Below are positions 48,992 through 58,929 of a stretch of 64,000 nucleotides of DNA, in pieces. The translations under genes and the position numbers were made by a program. The stretch is taken from positions 151,951-215,950 of the forward strand of contig CAQTYU010000004.1 of NCBI GenBank assembly GCA_948890655.1, given 5' to 3'. Each line of letters begins with the position of its first letter. The stretch's first letter is position 1. The notes under the pieces were generated by a model. It was given only the letters and a program-made list of their open reading frames with translations, made no database searches and was not told where the DNA came from. This stretch comes from Christensenellaceae bacterium (GTDB lineage: Bacteria > Bacillota > Clostridia > Christensenellales > Borkfalkiaceae).

Positions 48992-51666
48992 AACCGCTTA
49001 AATTAGAATTTAAAGGTATAAACAGCTTTTCCGAGCGCACGGTAATAGATTTTGCAGGCTTGACAAAAAACGGTATTTTCGGTATTTTCGGCGATACGGG
49101 TAGCGGCAAGAGTACTATTTTGGACTGCATAAACTTCGCTCTGTACGGTAACGTGGAGAGGAGTAAGATAATGACGGACATTATCAATTACCGTTCCGAG
49201 TTGGCTGAAGTTAAGTTCGTTTTCAATATATTGAACGGCGGTAAACGCAAAACATACACCGTCGAAAGAACCGTAAAAAAAGATAAATACGGAACTCATA
49301 AAGCTGCCTTGTACGAAAATGACGGGGCGGATGAGATTTGTATCGCCGATAAAGCAAACGCCGTTGAAAAAAAGATAGTTGAAATTTTAGGCGTAGAGGC
49401 GGAAGACTTCAGAAAATGTATAGCCCTTCCGCAGGGTGAATTTGCGCAGTTCATAAAGTCTACCCCGCGGGACAGACTGGCGCTGATAGAAAGACTGTTT
49501 TCGTTGTCCAAATACGGCGACAGATTAAAGGAAAAGCTCAACGCCCGCAAAGATGAAGCCGAAGGAGCGTACCAGAATATTTTGGGCAGGCTTGCAGGCT
49601 ACGAAGATGTATCCGAAAATGCGTTAAATCAAGTATATATGGGGGTCAATTTAAAAAAAGCCCTACTTAAAGACAAAAATAAACGTCTAAAAGAGTTAAC
49701 CGCTAAGTGTGAAAAGCTTAAAGTTTTAAACGAAAAACTTGCCGAACTTGAAGATACGCAGATTAAACTTACCGAAATGCAGCTTCAAAAGGACGAAATA
49801 GAGGAGCTGAGGAAAGCTTTTTCAGTCCTTCCTATATGCCGTGAAGTTGTGCGAATAGATACCGAAATAAACGCTAAACTTAATGATATTACGGGGGCAA
49901 TTGAAAAAAATAGGGGATACGAAACTCAACTTAGCGAAACGTTAAGTGAAATCGAAAAACTTGAAAAGCAGGAAAGCGAAGCAAAGTTTGACGAAGCTAT
50001 TGCCGAGTGTATTCGGCTTCAAGCCCTATATAATTCATGCGGTTCTTCTACTGTAAAGTTGGCGGCACTTTCATTAAAGCTGAGTGAAAAACGCAAGGAA
50101 TACCGAAATAAAGAGGATGAAAAGTTCAGGCTTCAAGAAGATAAGAAAAGAATTGAAGCCGAATTGAAGATTGCCGAAAAAGCGCTTGCCGATTGCTTTG
50201 GTCAGGATGTTGAAAAAATTGTCAACGTTCAGTTCAAGGGTGCTGTCTTAAAGGAAGAGTACGTCTATAATCTCGATTATTTTGCGAACTTAAAAAGCGG
50301 CATCAAAGTATTTAAAGAGGACTCCCCGTTCTATTCTTACGTTGAAAGCGAAGTTAACGGGAAGATTAAAGAATATACCGAGCGCGTGAGTGACGTAAAA
50401 GATTTTTCCATAAAAAACGTGAATTGTCAGCTTGAAAAATTGCAACAGCTAGAAAAAGAGCGTGACGTAAGACAAAAAGCGGTGAATTCCTGTAACAACA
50501 GGCTTCAAAAAATAAACGCGGAAATAGAGATAAACGAAAATGAGCTAAAAACATTGCATAAGGAAGGTGTTGAAGTCAAAGCGCAAGCTGACGAAATTAA
50601 AGCCGAATTAACGGGTATTTTCGGTGAAAACTGCACTGATTATAATATTATTATGAAGCTTAACGACGATAATCTTGAAGTTTTTAAGCGCCAAAAGGAA
50701 AATCTTTCTACTAAAATCGAAAAAGCAAAAAATAATAAAGCAGAGATTGCCGTTTTGCTTGAAAGAGTTAGAACTACCCAATCGGCATGGGAAGAAGAAG
50801 TTGCAAAGCTCAGATTGAAGTTTAAAGAAGCTATTAGCCTTTCGGGATTTGAAAACGTTAAAGATTGCGCGGAGCTGGTAGCAAGGTTTGAAAAATTACC
50901 CAATACCGAACAGAGCATTAAAGACTTTGACAAAACTTTTTCTTTGTTGAAATCCAGAGAGGAAGAGTTGAAAAAAATAGATGGCATTTTGAGCTTTACA
51001 GCCGAAGAATATGAGGCCGCTGAATGTGAAAAGTCCAACATATCCGAGGGTGTATCTGCTTTAACGGGTGAAATTGCGGTTCTTGAAAGCAGGTGTGCAA
51101 CTTTAAAAAAGCAACTTGAAGAAAAGCAAGAAATATCAAAAGAATTCGTTAAAATCGAAAACGAAAGAATCCTTATCGCAAGGCTGAAAGAAACGACAAA
51201 AAACAATAAATTTATGGAGTTTATCACAAACGAATATCTTTACGATATTTCGCGCCTTGCTTCAACTACACTTTTAAATCTTGAAGACGGCAGATATTTT
51301 TTAACTTATAAAGATAATAATTTTTACGTTGGCGACAACTTTGATTGCGGAAACTTGCGCGGGGTAAACACGCTTTCGGGCGGTGAAACTTTTCTCGTTT
51401 CGCTTTCTTTGGCGCTTGCGCTTTCCCAAACGATTTGCGCTAAATCTTTAAAAAACATTGAGTTTTTTTTCCTTGACGAAGGATTCGGGACTTTGGATAA
51501 TTCGCTTGTGGACACGGTTATGACCGCGCTTGAAAAGTTGAAAGGCTCGGATTTTACTATCGGCGTTATCAGCCACGTTGAGGAATTAAAACACAGAATA
51601 GAAAATAAAATAACAGTTAACAAAGCAACGGAAAGTTACGGGTCAACCGTAACGGTAAACTGTTGA
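48988..51666 (+). CDS. sbcC: Exonuclease SbcC (Rad50-like ATPase)
   Basis: An 892-residue SMC-like ATPase. Walker A (GDTGSGKSTILD) lies near residue 35, the Q-loop in LPQGEFAQF near 150, long coiled coils fill 170-760, and the C-terminal signature (NTLSGGETFLVSLSLA) and Walker B (FFLDEGFGTLD) are complete. A zinc-hook CxxC at the coiled-coil tip was not found on inspection; Cys occur singly there. It starts inside the sbcD stop. Confidence 0.95.
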   Translation: MKPLKLEFKGINSFSERTVIDFAGLTKNGIFGIFGDTGSGKSTILDCINFALYGNVERSKIMTDIINYRSELAEVKFVFNILNGGKRKTYTVERTVKKDKYGTHKAALYENDGADEICIADKANAVEKKIVEILGVEAEDFRKCIALPQGEFAQFIKSTPRDRLALIERLFSLSKYGDRLKEKLNARKDEAEGAYQNILGRLAGYEDVSENALNQVYMGVNLKKALLKDKNKRLKELTAKCEKLKVLNEKLAELEDTQIKLTEMQLQKDEIEELRKAFSVLPICREVVRIDTEINAKLNDITGAIEKNRGYETQLSETLSEIEKLEKQESEAKFDEAIAECIRLQALYNSCGSSTVKLAALSLKLSEKRKEYRNKEDEKFRLQEDKKRIEAELKIAEKALADCFGQDVEKIVNVQFKGAVLKEEYVYNLDYFANLKSGIKVFKEDSPFYSYVESEVNGKIKEYTERVSDVKDFSIKNVNCQLEKLQQLEKERDVRQKAVNSCNNRLQKINAEIEINENELKTLHKEGVEVKAQADEIKAELTGIFGENCTDYNIIMKLNDDNLEVFKRQKENLSTKIEKAKNNKAEIAVLLERVRTTQSAWEEEVAKLRLKFKEAISLSGFENVKDCAELVARFEKLPNTEQSIKDFDKTFSLLKSREEELKKIDGILSFTAEEYEAAECEKSNISEGVSALTGEIAVLESRCATLKKQLEEKQEISKEFVKIENERILIARLKETTKNNKFMEFITNEYLYDISRLASTTLLNLEDGRYFLTYKDNNFYVGDNFDCGNLRGVNTLSGGETFLVSLSLALALSQTICAKSLKNIEFFFLDEGFGTLDNSLVDTVMTALEKLKGSDFTIGVISHVEELKHRIENKITVNKATESYGSTVTVNC

Positions 51667-51676
51667 GGAGTCCGAT

Positions 51677-53353
51677 ATGCCTAAAATTCTTACGCCCCTA
51701 TCGCTTTTTAAAAATTTTGACGTCTCGCTTCCTACGTTTCCCGTCAAATTGTCTTCAACGCAAATTAACGATATGCGTATCGAGCATTTAAACATTTCAG
51801 GGCGTGAAACGGGTTGCGGCAGGGTTCAGATTGCCGCTGCCTTTGCATACGACGTGCAGTCGCCTGCGGCGGGAACAGTTCTTATCTTTCCCGATAGCAC
51901 TGAAACGATTGACGAAGAAATTTTAAAATTCTTCGTTGCGCAGGGTTTTACGGCGCTTATGGTTGACTACCGTGGTGAATGGAAGGACGCTACGTTTGTT
52001 ACGCGATATCCGAGCAACGTTTCTTATGCCAATACCGTAAAATGCGGCAGGCAAAAAGACTACGTAGACGATAGCGCCGATAAGACGAGTTGGTACGAAT
52101 GGGTAGGCATAGGACTGTATGCGCAAAAATATATAAAAGAACGCACCGGCAGTGACAATATTGCCGTTGTCGGACTTCGCGACGGTGGGGAAATTGCCTG
52201 GAAATTAGGTGTTGCGGGTGATTTTTCGTGTATTATCCCCGTTTGCGCTGCGGGCTGGAAGGCGTATTCCGGAATAAGTAAGTATATGACTGAGGATCCG
52301 GTTCTTGACGAGGAAAGATACCGCTTTATAGCCGGTATTGATTCTCAGGCGTACGCTCCGCACGTTAAATGTCCCGTTTTGATGCTGTGTTCTACAAACG
52401 ATCCCCGTTTCGACTACGACCGTGCTTATGATACGTTTTCACGTATAAATCAGCAATATATTAAAGATAGCGCGATTGCTTTTTCCGTTAAGAGCAGCGC
52501 AAGCATAGGCGCAAAGAGCATAGCGGATATGTTCCTCATGCTCGATAAAAACCTGAAGAAAAGGCAGGTTTTTATTCCAAAACCGCCTGAAGTTTCCGTA
52601 TTCGTGGACGAAAAGTCCAATTTGGTTGCAAAAGTTACATTTGACAATAAAGGAATCGCGGAAAGCTGTAAGCTTTACTTAGCGGAAGACTGCATCGATT
52701 CCACGCTTAGGGAGTGGTGCGTATGTACTGAAAAGTCAAGAAAAGCGGAAAATATATTTGAGTATTACCTTAACGTTTACGAAAAAACAACGACTATTTT
52801 CGTGCTTTGCCGCGTACGTTATTTGAACGGCTTTACTGTTTGGTCGAAAATGATCGTGAAGAAAATAAGTGGATTGTTTAGAAATACGCAATGTAAATGT
52901 CGTGTTATGTACAACGATAAGGACGCTGCCGACGATTTTGCCGTGGCTGATTCTTCGTCTTTATCGATTGGCGGTATTTTCTTTCCGGACGAATCGGTTC
53001 TTCCAAGGTTTGTAACCAAAACACGCGGTATAAAAGGACTGTATTCTCCGTGCGGACTTTCCACGTTCAGAATGAGCAATCCCAAATTTGCACCGTCAAA
53101 AAACAGCGTACTTTCAATTGACTTTTTCTGCGACGAAACCTCAGTTTTAACTCTCACGTTTATCGACATTGTGTCCGGTGAGCAGTATGTTAACGAAATA
53201 AACGTAGTAGGCGGAGCTTGGCAGACTATCATTTCCGAAAGTAAGAACTTCAAGACGGAAAGCGGGGTGCCTCTGTCTGACTTTACGGGGGATTTGAAAT
53301 TCACTTTAACTTGCGAAGTCGGATACGCTGTGAATAATATTATGTGGCTATAA
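51677..53353 (+). CDS. Alpha/beta-hydrolase-fold protein with altered nucleophile elbow
   Basis: A 558-residue protein. The N-terminal 270 residues look like an acetyl-xylan-esterase or X-Pro-peptidase-like alpha/beta hydrolase (LIFPDSTETIDEE, MVDYRGEW, CPVLMLCSTNDPRFDYDRA). The elbow reads VGLRDGG, so the expected Ser is Asp. The C-terminal part is beta-rich, with a possible carbohydrate- or ligand-binding domain. There is no signal peptide. GAGGAG is the ribosome site. It is followed at once by lepB. It might be a pseudo-enzyme or use Asp as nucleophile. Confidence 0.65.
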   Translation: MPKILTPLSLFKNFDVSLPTFPVKLSSTQINDMRIEHLNISGRETGCGRVQIAAAFAYDVQSPAAGTVLIFPDSTETIDEEILKFFVAQGFTALMVDYRGEWKDATFVTRYPSNVSYANTVKCGRQKDYVDDSADKTSWYEWVGIGLYAQKYIKERTGSDNIAVVGLRDGGEIAWKLGVAGDFSCIIPVCAAGWKAYSGISKYMTEDPVLDEERYRFIAGIDSQAYAPHVKCPVLMLCSTNDPRFDYDRAYDTFSRINQQYIKDSAIAFSVKSSASIGAKSIADMFLMLDKNLKKRQVFIPKPPEVSVFVDEKSNLVAKVTFDNKGIAESCKLYLAEDCIDSTLREWCVCTEKSRKAENIFEYYLNVYEKTTTIFVLCRVRYLNGFTVWSKMIVKKISGLFRNTQCKCRVMYNDKDAADDFAVADSSSLSIGGIFFPDESVLPRFVTKTRGIKGLYSPCGLSTFRMSNPKFAPSKNSVLSIDFFCDETSVLTLTFIDIVSGEQYVNEINVVGGAWQTIISESKNFKTESGVPLSDFTGDLKFTLTCEVGYAVNNIMWL

Positions 53354-53362
53354 GGTGGTTTG

Positions 53363-54013
53363 GTGACAGACGTTGGACTTGAAGCTTCCCGATTTTTCAA
53401 TGTGCGGGACAGTTTGTATAAAAGAGATAGGCGTTCGCCTTTAAATATTATTCTCAACGTAATTATCGTCTTTTTTTGCGTGTTACTGGTTCTTGAGCTG
53501 TCGTTTAACGCTTTATTCGGTGGAATTTACGTTATCGATAAGTCCATGACTCCGACTTTGATTGGTGCGCCTACGGCTACGAGCGCGGGCGGTGATTTTA
53601 TTTACATCGATAAATCCGCAAAACCTAACTATGGCGATATAGTTGTTGTTTACAGGGAAACGGGTGATGGAGCGAAGGGGAACATTATTAAGCGTGTGGT
53701 TGCGTTTGGAGGCGACACAGTTGAGTTGATTAACGGAGTTTTAAAAGTGAACGGAGAAGTTGTGGACGAAAGCTACCTTGACCCAAACTATAATATACCG
53801 AACGACGATTATAACTCTTACGGTGAACATACCGTGTCTGACGGCTGTATGTTCCTTTTGGGCGATAACAGAAACGTCAGTAGCGATAGTCGTCAGGGGA
53901 TTGATTATCCGATGGAGAATCTTGTCGGCGTTGTGCCGAAATGGTCGATTAAACTCAAATCTTTGACAACGAAATTTTATACGTTTTTTAATTTTACGTT
54001 TTGGGGTAAATAG
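53363..54013 (+). CDS. lepB: Signal peptidase I
   Basis: A 216-residue membrane protease that removes export signals. One N-terminal helix (IILNVIIVFFCVLLVLELSF) is followed by the catalytic Ser in DKSMTPTL, Lys in GNIIKRVVAFGGDTVEL, and the GDNRNVSSDSR box. I use the GTG at 53363, set by AGGTGG; a TTG one codon earlier is possible. It is preceded by the hydrolase gene with 9 nt spacing and followed by an intergenic repeat. Confidence 0.93.
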   Translation: MTDVGLEASRFFNVRDSLYKRDRRSPLNIILNVIIVFFCVLLVLELSFNALFGGIYVIDKSMTPTLIGAPTATSAGGDFIYIDKSAKPNYGDIVVVYRETGDGAKGNIIKRVVAFGGDTVELINGVLKVNGEVVDESYLDPNYNIPNDDYNSYGEHTVSDGCMFLLGDNRNVSSDSRQGIDYPMENLVGVVPKWSIKLKSLTTKFYTFFNFTFWGK

Positions 54014-54047
54014 CGATTGCCCCCAACATATGCCTTAACTAACGCTA
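54001..54047 (+). repeat. Intergenic repeat copy 4 (with hairpin arm)
   Basis: GGGGTAAATAGCGATTGCCCCC overlaps the lepB stop and leads to AAC-ATATG-CCTTAACTAACGC. It aligns without gaps to copy 3 at 8018-8060, including the GGGG-TAAA arm. Confidence 0.5.
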
Positions 54048-54097
54048 TTTTTAAAAAAATTATAACGCAAAATATGAATGGATTTTTGAGGTAAAAA

Positions 54098-55876
54098 ATG
54101 AAAAGAGAGCAGGTTAAAGAAAAACACAAATGGAGTATTGAGGATATCTTTACAAGTGACGAAGAATGGGAAAAGTCGTTTGAAAAATTATCAAATTCTA
54201 TCAATTTTTCAAAGTATGCGGGACGGCTTTCGGACGCTGACGTGCTTTTGAAGTTTCTTAAAGCAGTTGATGAATTTAACGCAAGATTTGAAAGACTTTT
54301 CGTTTACGCGCACATGCGCCACGATGAGGATGCAGGAATAACAAAATATGCCGCGTATTATTCAAAGACGGTAGCGCTTAACTCCCGATACGCAACTGAG
54401 CTTGCATTTTTCGACCCTGAAATGGCGGCGCAGGACGAAAGCTACTTAAAGGCGCTTATTGCGGATAAGCGTTTTTCCGATTACGATTACGATTTAAAGA
54501 GAATTATCGCCCGTAAACCGCACGTTTTGTCGCATGCCGAAGAAAAGCTTATAGGTATGTCGGGCGAGTTGCTGGACGCTTTCTATGAAACTTTTACTTT
54601 TATAGATAATCTTGACCTACCATTGCCTGAAATTGAATGGGAGGGAAAAATCGCAAAGCTCAGCCACGGGCTGTACGGAATTATTCTTCATTCCGAAAAC
54701 CGTGGAAAGCGCAAAGAAGCGTACGAAAAGTATTACGGCGCTTATACTTCTCTTATCAATACCTTGACGTCGGTCTACTACGGCAACGTAAAAAAAGACG
54801 TGTTTTTAAGCAAAGCTTATAAGTTTAATTCTTGCTTGGAGCACGCGCTGTTTTCCGAGGACGTTGACAGGAATGTCTATGATAACCTTTTAAAGGCAGT
54901 CGACGACAATCTTCCTGCGATGCATCGTTATATCGCGGACAGGAAAAAGATTTTAGGTTACGATAAACAGTATTTTTACGATATTTACGCACCTTTGGTT
55001 GACGGCGTGGACGTGAAATATTCGTACGATGAAGCGTACGAACTCGTAATTAAAGGACTCGCACCCCTCGGCAAGGAATATCAGAACCTATTGAAGATGG
55101 GTTATGACGAAAGATGGCTTGACGTAGAAGAAACCGACGGTAAGCGCGGAGGAGCGTATAGCATCGGATGTCCTGACTGCCATCCGTTCGTTTTATTGAA
55201 CTACCAACCGACGTTGCACGAAGCGTTTACGATTGCTCACGAAATGGGACACGCGCTGCACACCTATTTCTCACAGAAGAATCAGCCATTTGCAAAAAGT
55301 CAATATAAAATCTTCGTTGCCGAGGTCGCAAGCACGGTAAACGAAACTTTGCTTTTAAAATATATGCTTAAAGAAGCACAGAATGAAAACTTGCGGAAAT
55401 ACCTCCTCAATTATTATCTTGACAGCATTCGCGCAACCTTGCACAGACAGACGATGTTTGCCGAATTTGAAAGCGACGTGCACTCGCTTGCTGAAAAGGG
55501 AGAGCCGCTCACGAAAGAATTACTGTGCTCCGTTTACGCAGATATCGGTAAAAAGTATTACGGCGAGGAAATCGAGCACGACTATAATATTTCTTGCGAG
55601 TGGATGAGAATACCGCATTTTTATAACGCTTTTTACGTTTATAAATACGCAACGGGAATAACTGCCGCAATCAATATCGCAAAGAGGATATTGACGGAAG
55701 GCGAGCCTGCGGTTAAAGATTATTTCAAATTCCTCTCAGGCGGCGGCTCTACCGACCCCGTATCGCTTTTACGACTTGCGGGCGTGGACTTATCGGAACC
55801 CCAACCGTTTGAAGTTGCTATGCGTGAGTTCGACGAAACGCTTACTGAATTTGAAAAGTTAATGGACATTCATTAA
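54098..55876 (+). CDS. pepF: Oligoendopeptidase F (M3 family)
   Basis: A 592-residue zinc metallopeptidase cleaving peptides of about 7-17 residues. The active site is IAHEMGHALHTYFSQ, followed by EVASTVNETLL with the third ligand Glu. The N-terminal PepF-type domain (about 110-180) and C-terminal helical region (HFYNAFYVYKYATG) are intact. TTTTGAGG is the ribosome site. Confidence 0.96.
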   Translation: MKREQVKEKHKWSIEDIFTSDEEWEKSFEKLSNSINFSKYAGRLSDADVLLKFLKAVDEFNARFERLFVYAHMRHDEDAGITKYAAYYSKTVALNSRYATELAFFDPEMAAQDESYLKALIADKRFSDYDYDLKRIIARKPHVLSHAEEKLIGMSGELLDAFYETFTFIDNLDLPLPEIEWEGKIAKLSHGLYGIILHSENRGKRKEAYEKYYGAYTSLINTLTSVYYGNVKKDVFLSKAYKFNSCLEHALFSEDVDRNVYDNLLKAVDDNLPAMHRYIADRKKILGYDKQYFYDIYAPLVDGVDVKYSYDEAYELVIKGLAPLGKEYQNLLKMGYDERWLDVEETDGKRGGAYSIGCPDCHPFVLLNYQPTLHEAFTIAHEMGHALHTYFSQKNQPFAKSQYKIFVAEVASTVNETLLLKYMLKEAQNENLRKYLLNYYLDSIRATLHRQTMFAEFESDVHSLAEKGEPLTKELLCSVYADIGKKYYGEEIEHDYNISCEWMRIPHFYNAFYVYKYATGITAAINIAKRILTEGEPAVKDYFKFLSGGGSTDPVSLLRLAGVDLSEPQPFEVAMREFDETLTEFEKLMDIH

Positions 55877-55943
55877 ATATAACAATACCAAAACAGCCCC
55901 AATAATGGGACAAAATCAATAATATCAGGATTTGTGAAGTACT

Positions 55944-57422
55944 ATGTCAGACAAAAATAACGTTATGCCCAACAATTTGGACGCCGAACAGGCGCTTTTG
56001 GGTTGTATGCTTATCGACAACGAAATATTGCCGGAAGTTTTGGACGCGCTAACCGATAACGATTTTTATCAGGATTCTCATAAATTTATTATCAGTGCGA
56101 TAAAGCTTACCTTTGCGGACAGAAAGCCTGTCGATATCGTTACGCTTTCGGACAGATTGGAGAGCGACGGCAACCTGCAGAAGGCGGGCGGGATAAGCTA
56201 TCTTACAGAGCTCGTGCAAATTACGCCTTCCGCTGCAAATTATAAATATTATCTCGATATCGTAAAGCGGGACAGTGTAAACAGAAATCTTATTCGTGCG
56301 GCGAGGGATATTGCGGATTTTTCCAAATCGAGCGACGATTCTTTAAAAAGCATTCAATTTGCGGAAGAAAAAATTTATTCGGTATCACAGGTTAACGATA
56401 CTTCTACAATTAAGGATATACGTGAGAGCGACGGACTTGATATTGTTTTTGAAAAGTTCCAGAAACTTTCCGAGGATAAAGACGCGTATCGCGGCGTTGC
56501 GACAGGTTTTAACCGTTTGGACAGACTAACGAACGGCTTACAAAAATCCGATCTTATCGTTCTTGCCGCCCGCCCCGGTATGGGTAAAACCTCGCTTGCA
56601 ATGAACATTGTCGAGCATGCCGCCGTAGTGGACGGTAAGGTGTGCGCAGTGTTTTCTTTGGAAATGCCCGAAGTTCAGATTATTCAAAGGCTTCTTTGTT
56701 CGAACGCGGAAGTCAGTATGTCGGACGCGCTTCAGGGTAAACTGTCGGATAACGACTGGAAGCAGCTTGCAAAGGCGAGTGAACGTCTCAGAAAGTGTAA
56801 AATCAGCATTGACGACAGTTCGAGAGTTACCCCTGCCGAAATTCTTTCAAAGTGCAGAAGAATAAAGGCAAGAAACAACGGTCAACTTGACCTCGTCATG
56901 ATAGACTATATTCAGCTTATGTCAAGCGGCAAAAAAACGGGTGAAGAAAACAGAGTGCAGGAAGTTGCGTCAATAACCCGTGATTTGAAGATAATGGCAA
57001 AGGAGTTGGACGTTCCCGTAATTGCGCTTTCACAGCTTCGCCGTATCCAATCGGGGGAGCCTCAGCTTACCGACCTTAGAGAGTCGGGCGCGATAGAGCA
57101 GGACGCAGACATGGTAATGTTTATTTCCCGTCCTGACGTAACGGCAAGCGAGGACGATTTGAAGAACGGCAAGGTCGTCAAAGGCGAAGCCTTTTTGAAT
57201 ATTGCAAAGAACAGAAACGGCAGCCTTGACAGAATAAGATTAAGATTTAAGGGCGAGCTTACCAAATTCGTGAATCCCGAGCTAAACGAGGCTATGGAAG
57301 AGCGTGCTCCTTCGCCCAGAACTGCAAGAAACGGTGAGAATAAGACGAATGGAAATTTCAACGACCTTCCGCCGATTGACGAAGAGAATATGCCGCCGCT
57401 CGACGAAGAGCCTCCGTTTTAA
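55944..57422 (+). CDS. dnaB: Replicative DNA helicase DnaB (DnaC type)
   Basis: A 492-residue hexameric helicase. The N-terminal domain (PNNLDAEQALLGCML) is followed by the RecA-like motor with Walker A (ARPGMGKTSLA), MIDYIQLM, ALSQLRR and the ESGAIEQDADMV loop. The tail is an acidic, proline-rich low-complexity segment. It belongs with dnaD and the loader-like gene as replication machinery. GAAG is a weak ribosome site. Confidence 0.97.
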   Translation: MSDKNNVMPNNLDAEQALLGCMLIDNEILPEVLDALTDNDFYQDSHKFIISAIKLTFADRKPVDIVTLSDRLESDGNLQKAGGISYLTELVQITPSAANYKYYLDIVKRDSVNRNLIRAARDIADFSKSSDDSLKSIQFAEEKIYSVSQVNDTSTIKDIRESDGLDIVFEKFQKLSEDKDAYRGVATGFNRLDRLTNGLQKSDLIVLAARPGMGKTSLAMNIVEHAAVVDGKVCAVFSLEMPEVQIIQRLLCSNAEVSMSDALQGKLSDNDWKQLAKASERLRKCKISIDDSSRVTPAEILSKCRRIKARNNGQLDLVMIDYIQLMSSGKKTGEENRVQEVASITRDLKIMAKELDVPVIALSQLRRIQSGEPQLTDLRESGAIEQDADMVMFISRPDVTASEDDLKNGKVVKGEAFLNIAKNRNGSLDRIRLRFKGELTKFVNPELNEAMEERAPSPRTARNGENKTNGNFNDLPPIDEENMPPLDEEPPF

Positions 57423-57425
57423 ATT

Positions 57426-58415
57426 ATGATTACCAAAGTTTTACAAATTGATGAAAGCGCTCTTTCGCTTTCTAAAAAAATAATAGAAAACGGCGGTGTG
57501 GTTGCAATCCCCACTGAAACCGTGTACGGCTTGGGCGCGAACGCCTTCGATAATGCTGCGGTAGAAAAAATTTTTGAAATAAAGGGGCGCCCTAACGACA
57601 ATCCGCTAATCGTCCACGTGCATAAGGATTACGATATTTCCACGCTCGTTGAAGATATTCCCGATTATGCGAAGCTGCTTGCAAAGGCGTTTTTACCCGG
57701 TCCTTTGACGATGGTCTATAAAAGCAAGGGGACTGTAAGCAGTGTGGTTTCTTGCGGGCTTAATACTCTTGCTATAAGAATACCGTCTCACGAGGGCGCG
57801 CAAAAGTTTTTAAAATATGTAAATCTCCCTATAGCAGCGCCGTCCGCGAATGTTTCAAAACATGTCAGTCCGACGACGGCGGAGCACGTTTTTACCGATT
57901 TAAACGGCAAAATCGAGCTTATTTTGGACGGAGGGAAGTCACAAGGCGGGATAGAGAGCACCGTTCTGGATTGCACGGGCGTGGCTCCCGTAGTTTTAAG
58001 AAGCGGACTTATCACGCGTGAAATGATAGCCAAAGTTGTTGGAGAGTGCGGGGAGTACGTCTATAAAGACGGTATGCGCGCAATTTCTCCGGGGTTGAAG
58101 TATAAGCATTATTCGCCAAATTGCAGAACGGTTCTTTTTAATTCCGACGAGATCGGTAAAGCCGTTAATCTCTATAACGAAGAGACTTCTAAAGGTGCGA
58201 GGGCTTATATTTTATGCGACGGCGAAGCCGCGCGAAAGATTAATGTTGCAAACGTTTTGAACCTCGGAGACGGCGAAAACGAAATTGCTTCAAACCTGTA
58301 TTTAAAATTACGCGAAGGCGAAAAGATAGCTGACATTATTATCGCCGTTGCTCCCGAGAAACAGGACGGGGTTATGGTCGGCGTAATGAACCGTTTAACC
58401 AAAGCTTGCAGATAA
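57426..58415 (+). CDS. tsaC: L-threonylcarbamoyladenylate synthase (Sua5/TsaC)
   Basis: A 329-residue enzyme producing the TC-AMP donor of t6A tRNA modification. The YrdC domain (about 15-200) has VVAIPTETVYGLGANA, KGRPNDNPLIVHV and LPIAAPSANVSKH. The Sua5-specific C-terminal domain follows after the linker SPGLKYKHYSP. It starts 4 nt after the dnaB stop without a clear ribosome site. Confidence 0.95.
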   Translation: MITKVLQIDESALSLSKKIIENGGVVAIPTETVYGLGANAFDNAAVEKIFEIKGRPNDNPLIVHVHKDYDISTLVEDIPDYAKLLAKAFLPGPLTMVYKSKGTVSSVVSCGLNTLAIRIPSHEGAQKFLKYVNLPIAAPSANVSKHVSPTTAEHVFTDLNGKIELILDGGKSQGGIESTVLDCTGVAPVVLRSGLITREMIAKVVGECGEYVYKDGMRAISPGLKYKHYSPNCRTVLFNSDEIGKAVNLYNEETSKGARAYILCDGEAARKINVANVLNLGDGENEIASNLYLKLREGEKIADIIIAVAPEKQDGVMVGVMNRLTKACR

Positions 58416-58475
58416 AAGGTTTAACTTGGTTTTCTGCGCTTTCAGCTTTATAAAATTGTGACGGAGGTCATAATT

Positions 58476-58928
58476 ATGAAAAGAAAAAAGATTTTATTCG
58501 TTTGTACGGGTAATACTTGCCGAAGTCCTATGGCGGAGGCGATACTTCGTACGAAGATTAAACGCAACAAAATAAGGTGGTGGGATGTATCTTCCTGCGG
58601 AATTCACGCAGAAGTGGGAGGAACGATCAGCCCGAACAGCAAAATTGCGCTTGAGGACGTAGGGATTTCCGTTGAAAACTTTAAGCCTCGCCAACTTACG
58701 CAAAAGCTTATTGAAAACAGTACGATAGTAATCTGTATGACGGAAAGCCAGAAAAAAATGCTTGAAGCTTGCGGCAACGTGTACTGTATAAAGGATATGT
58801 GCGGCTACGACGTGCCCGACCCCTACGGTTGCAATCTTGATGCGTATAAGGTGACGCGCGACTCAATTTCACGCGCGTGTGATATAATATTGAAAAATTA
58901 CGTAACCACATATAAGGACGGAGAATAA
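58476..58928 (+). CDS. ywlE: Protein arginine phosphatase (YwlE type)
   Basis: A 150-residue low-molecular-weight phosphatase. The loop VCTGNTCRSPMAE (C-x5-R) carries Thr where classical tyrosine phosphatases have Ile, the mark of YwlE-type arginine phosphatases that oppose McsB kinase. The DPYGCNLDAYK acid loop is present. A GTG 18 nt upstream overlaps the GGAGG, so the ATG at 58476 is used. The tsaC-ywlE-rpiB order is common in Firmicutes. Confidence 0.9.
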   Translation: MKRKKILFVCTGNTCRSPMAEAILRTKIKRNKIRWWDVSSCGIHAEVGGTISPNSKIALEDVGISVENFKPRQLTQKLIENSTIVICMTESQKKMLEACGNVYCIKDMCGYDVPDPYGCNLDAYKVTRDSISRACDIILKNYVTTYKDGE

Positions 58929-58929
58929 T

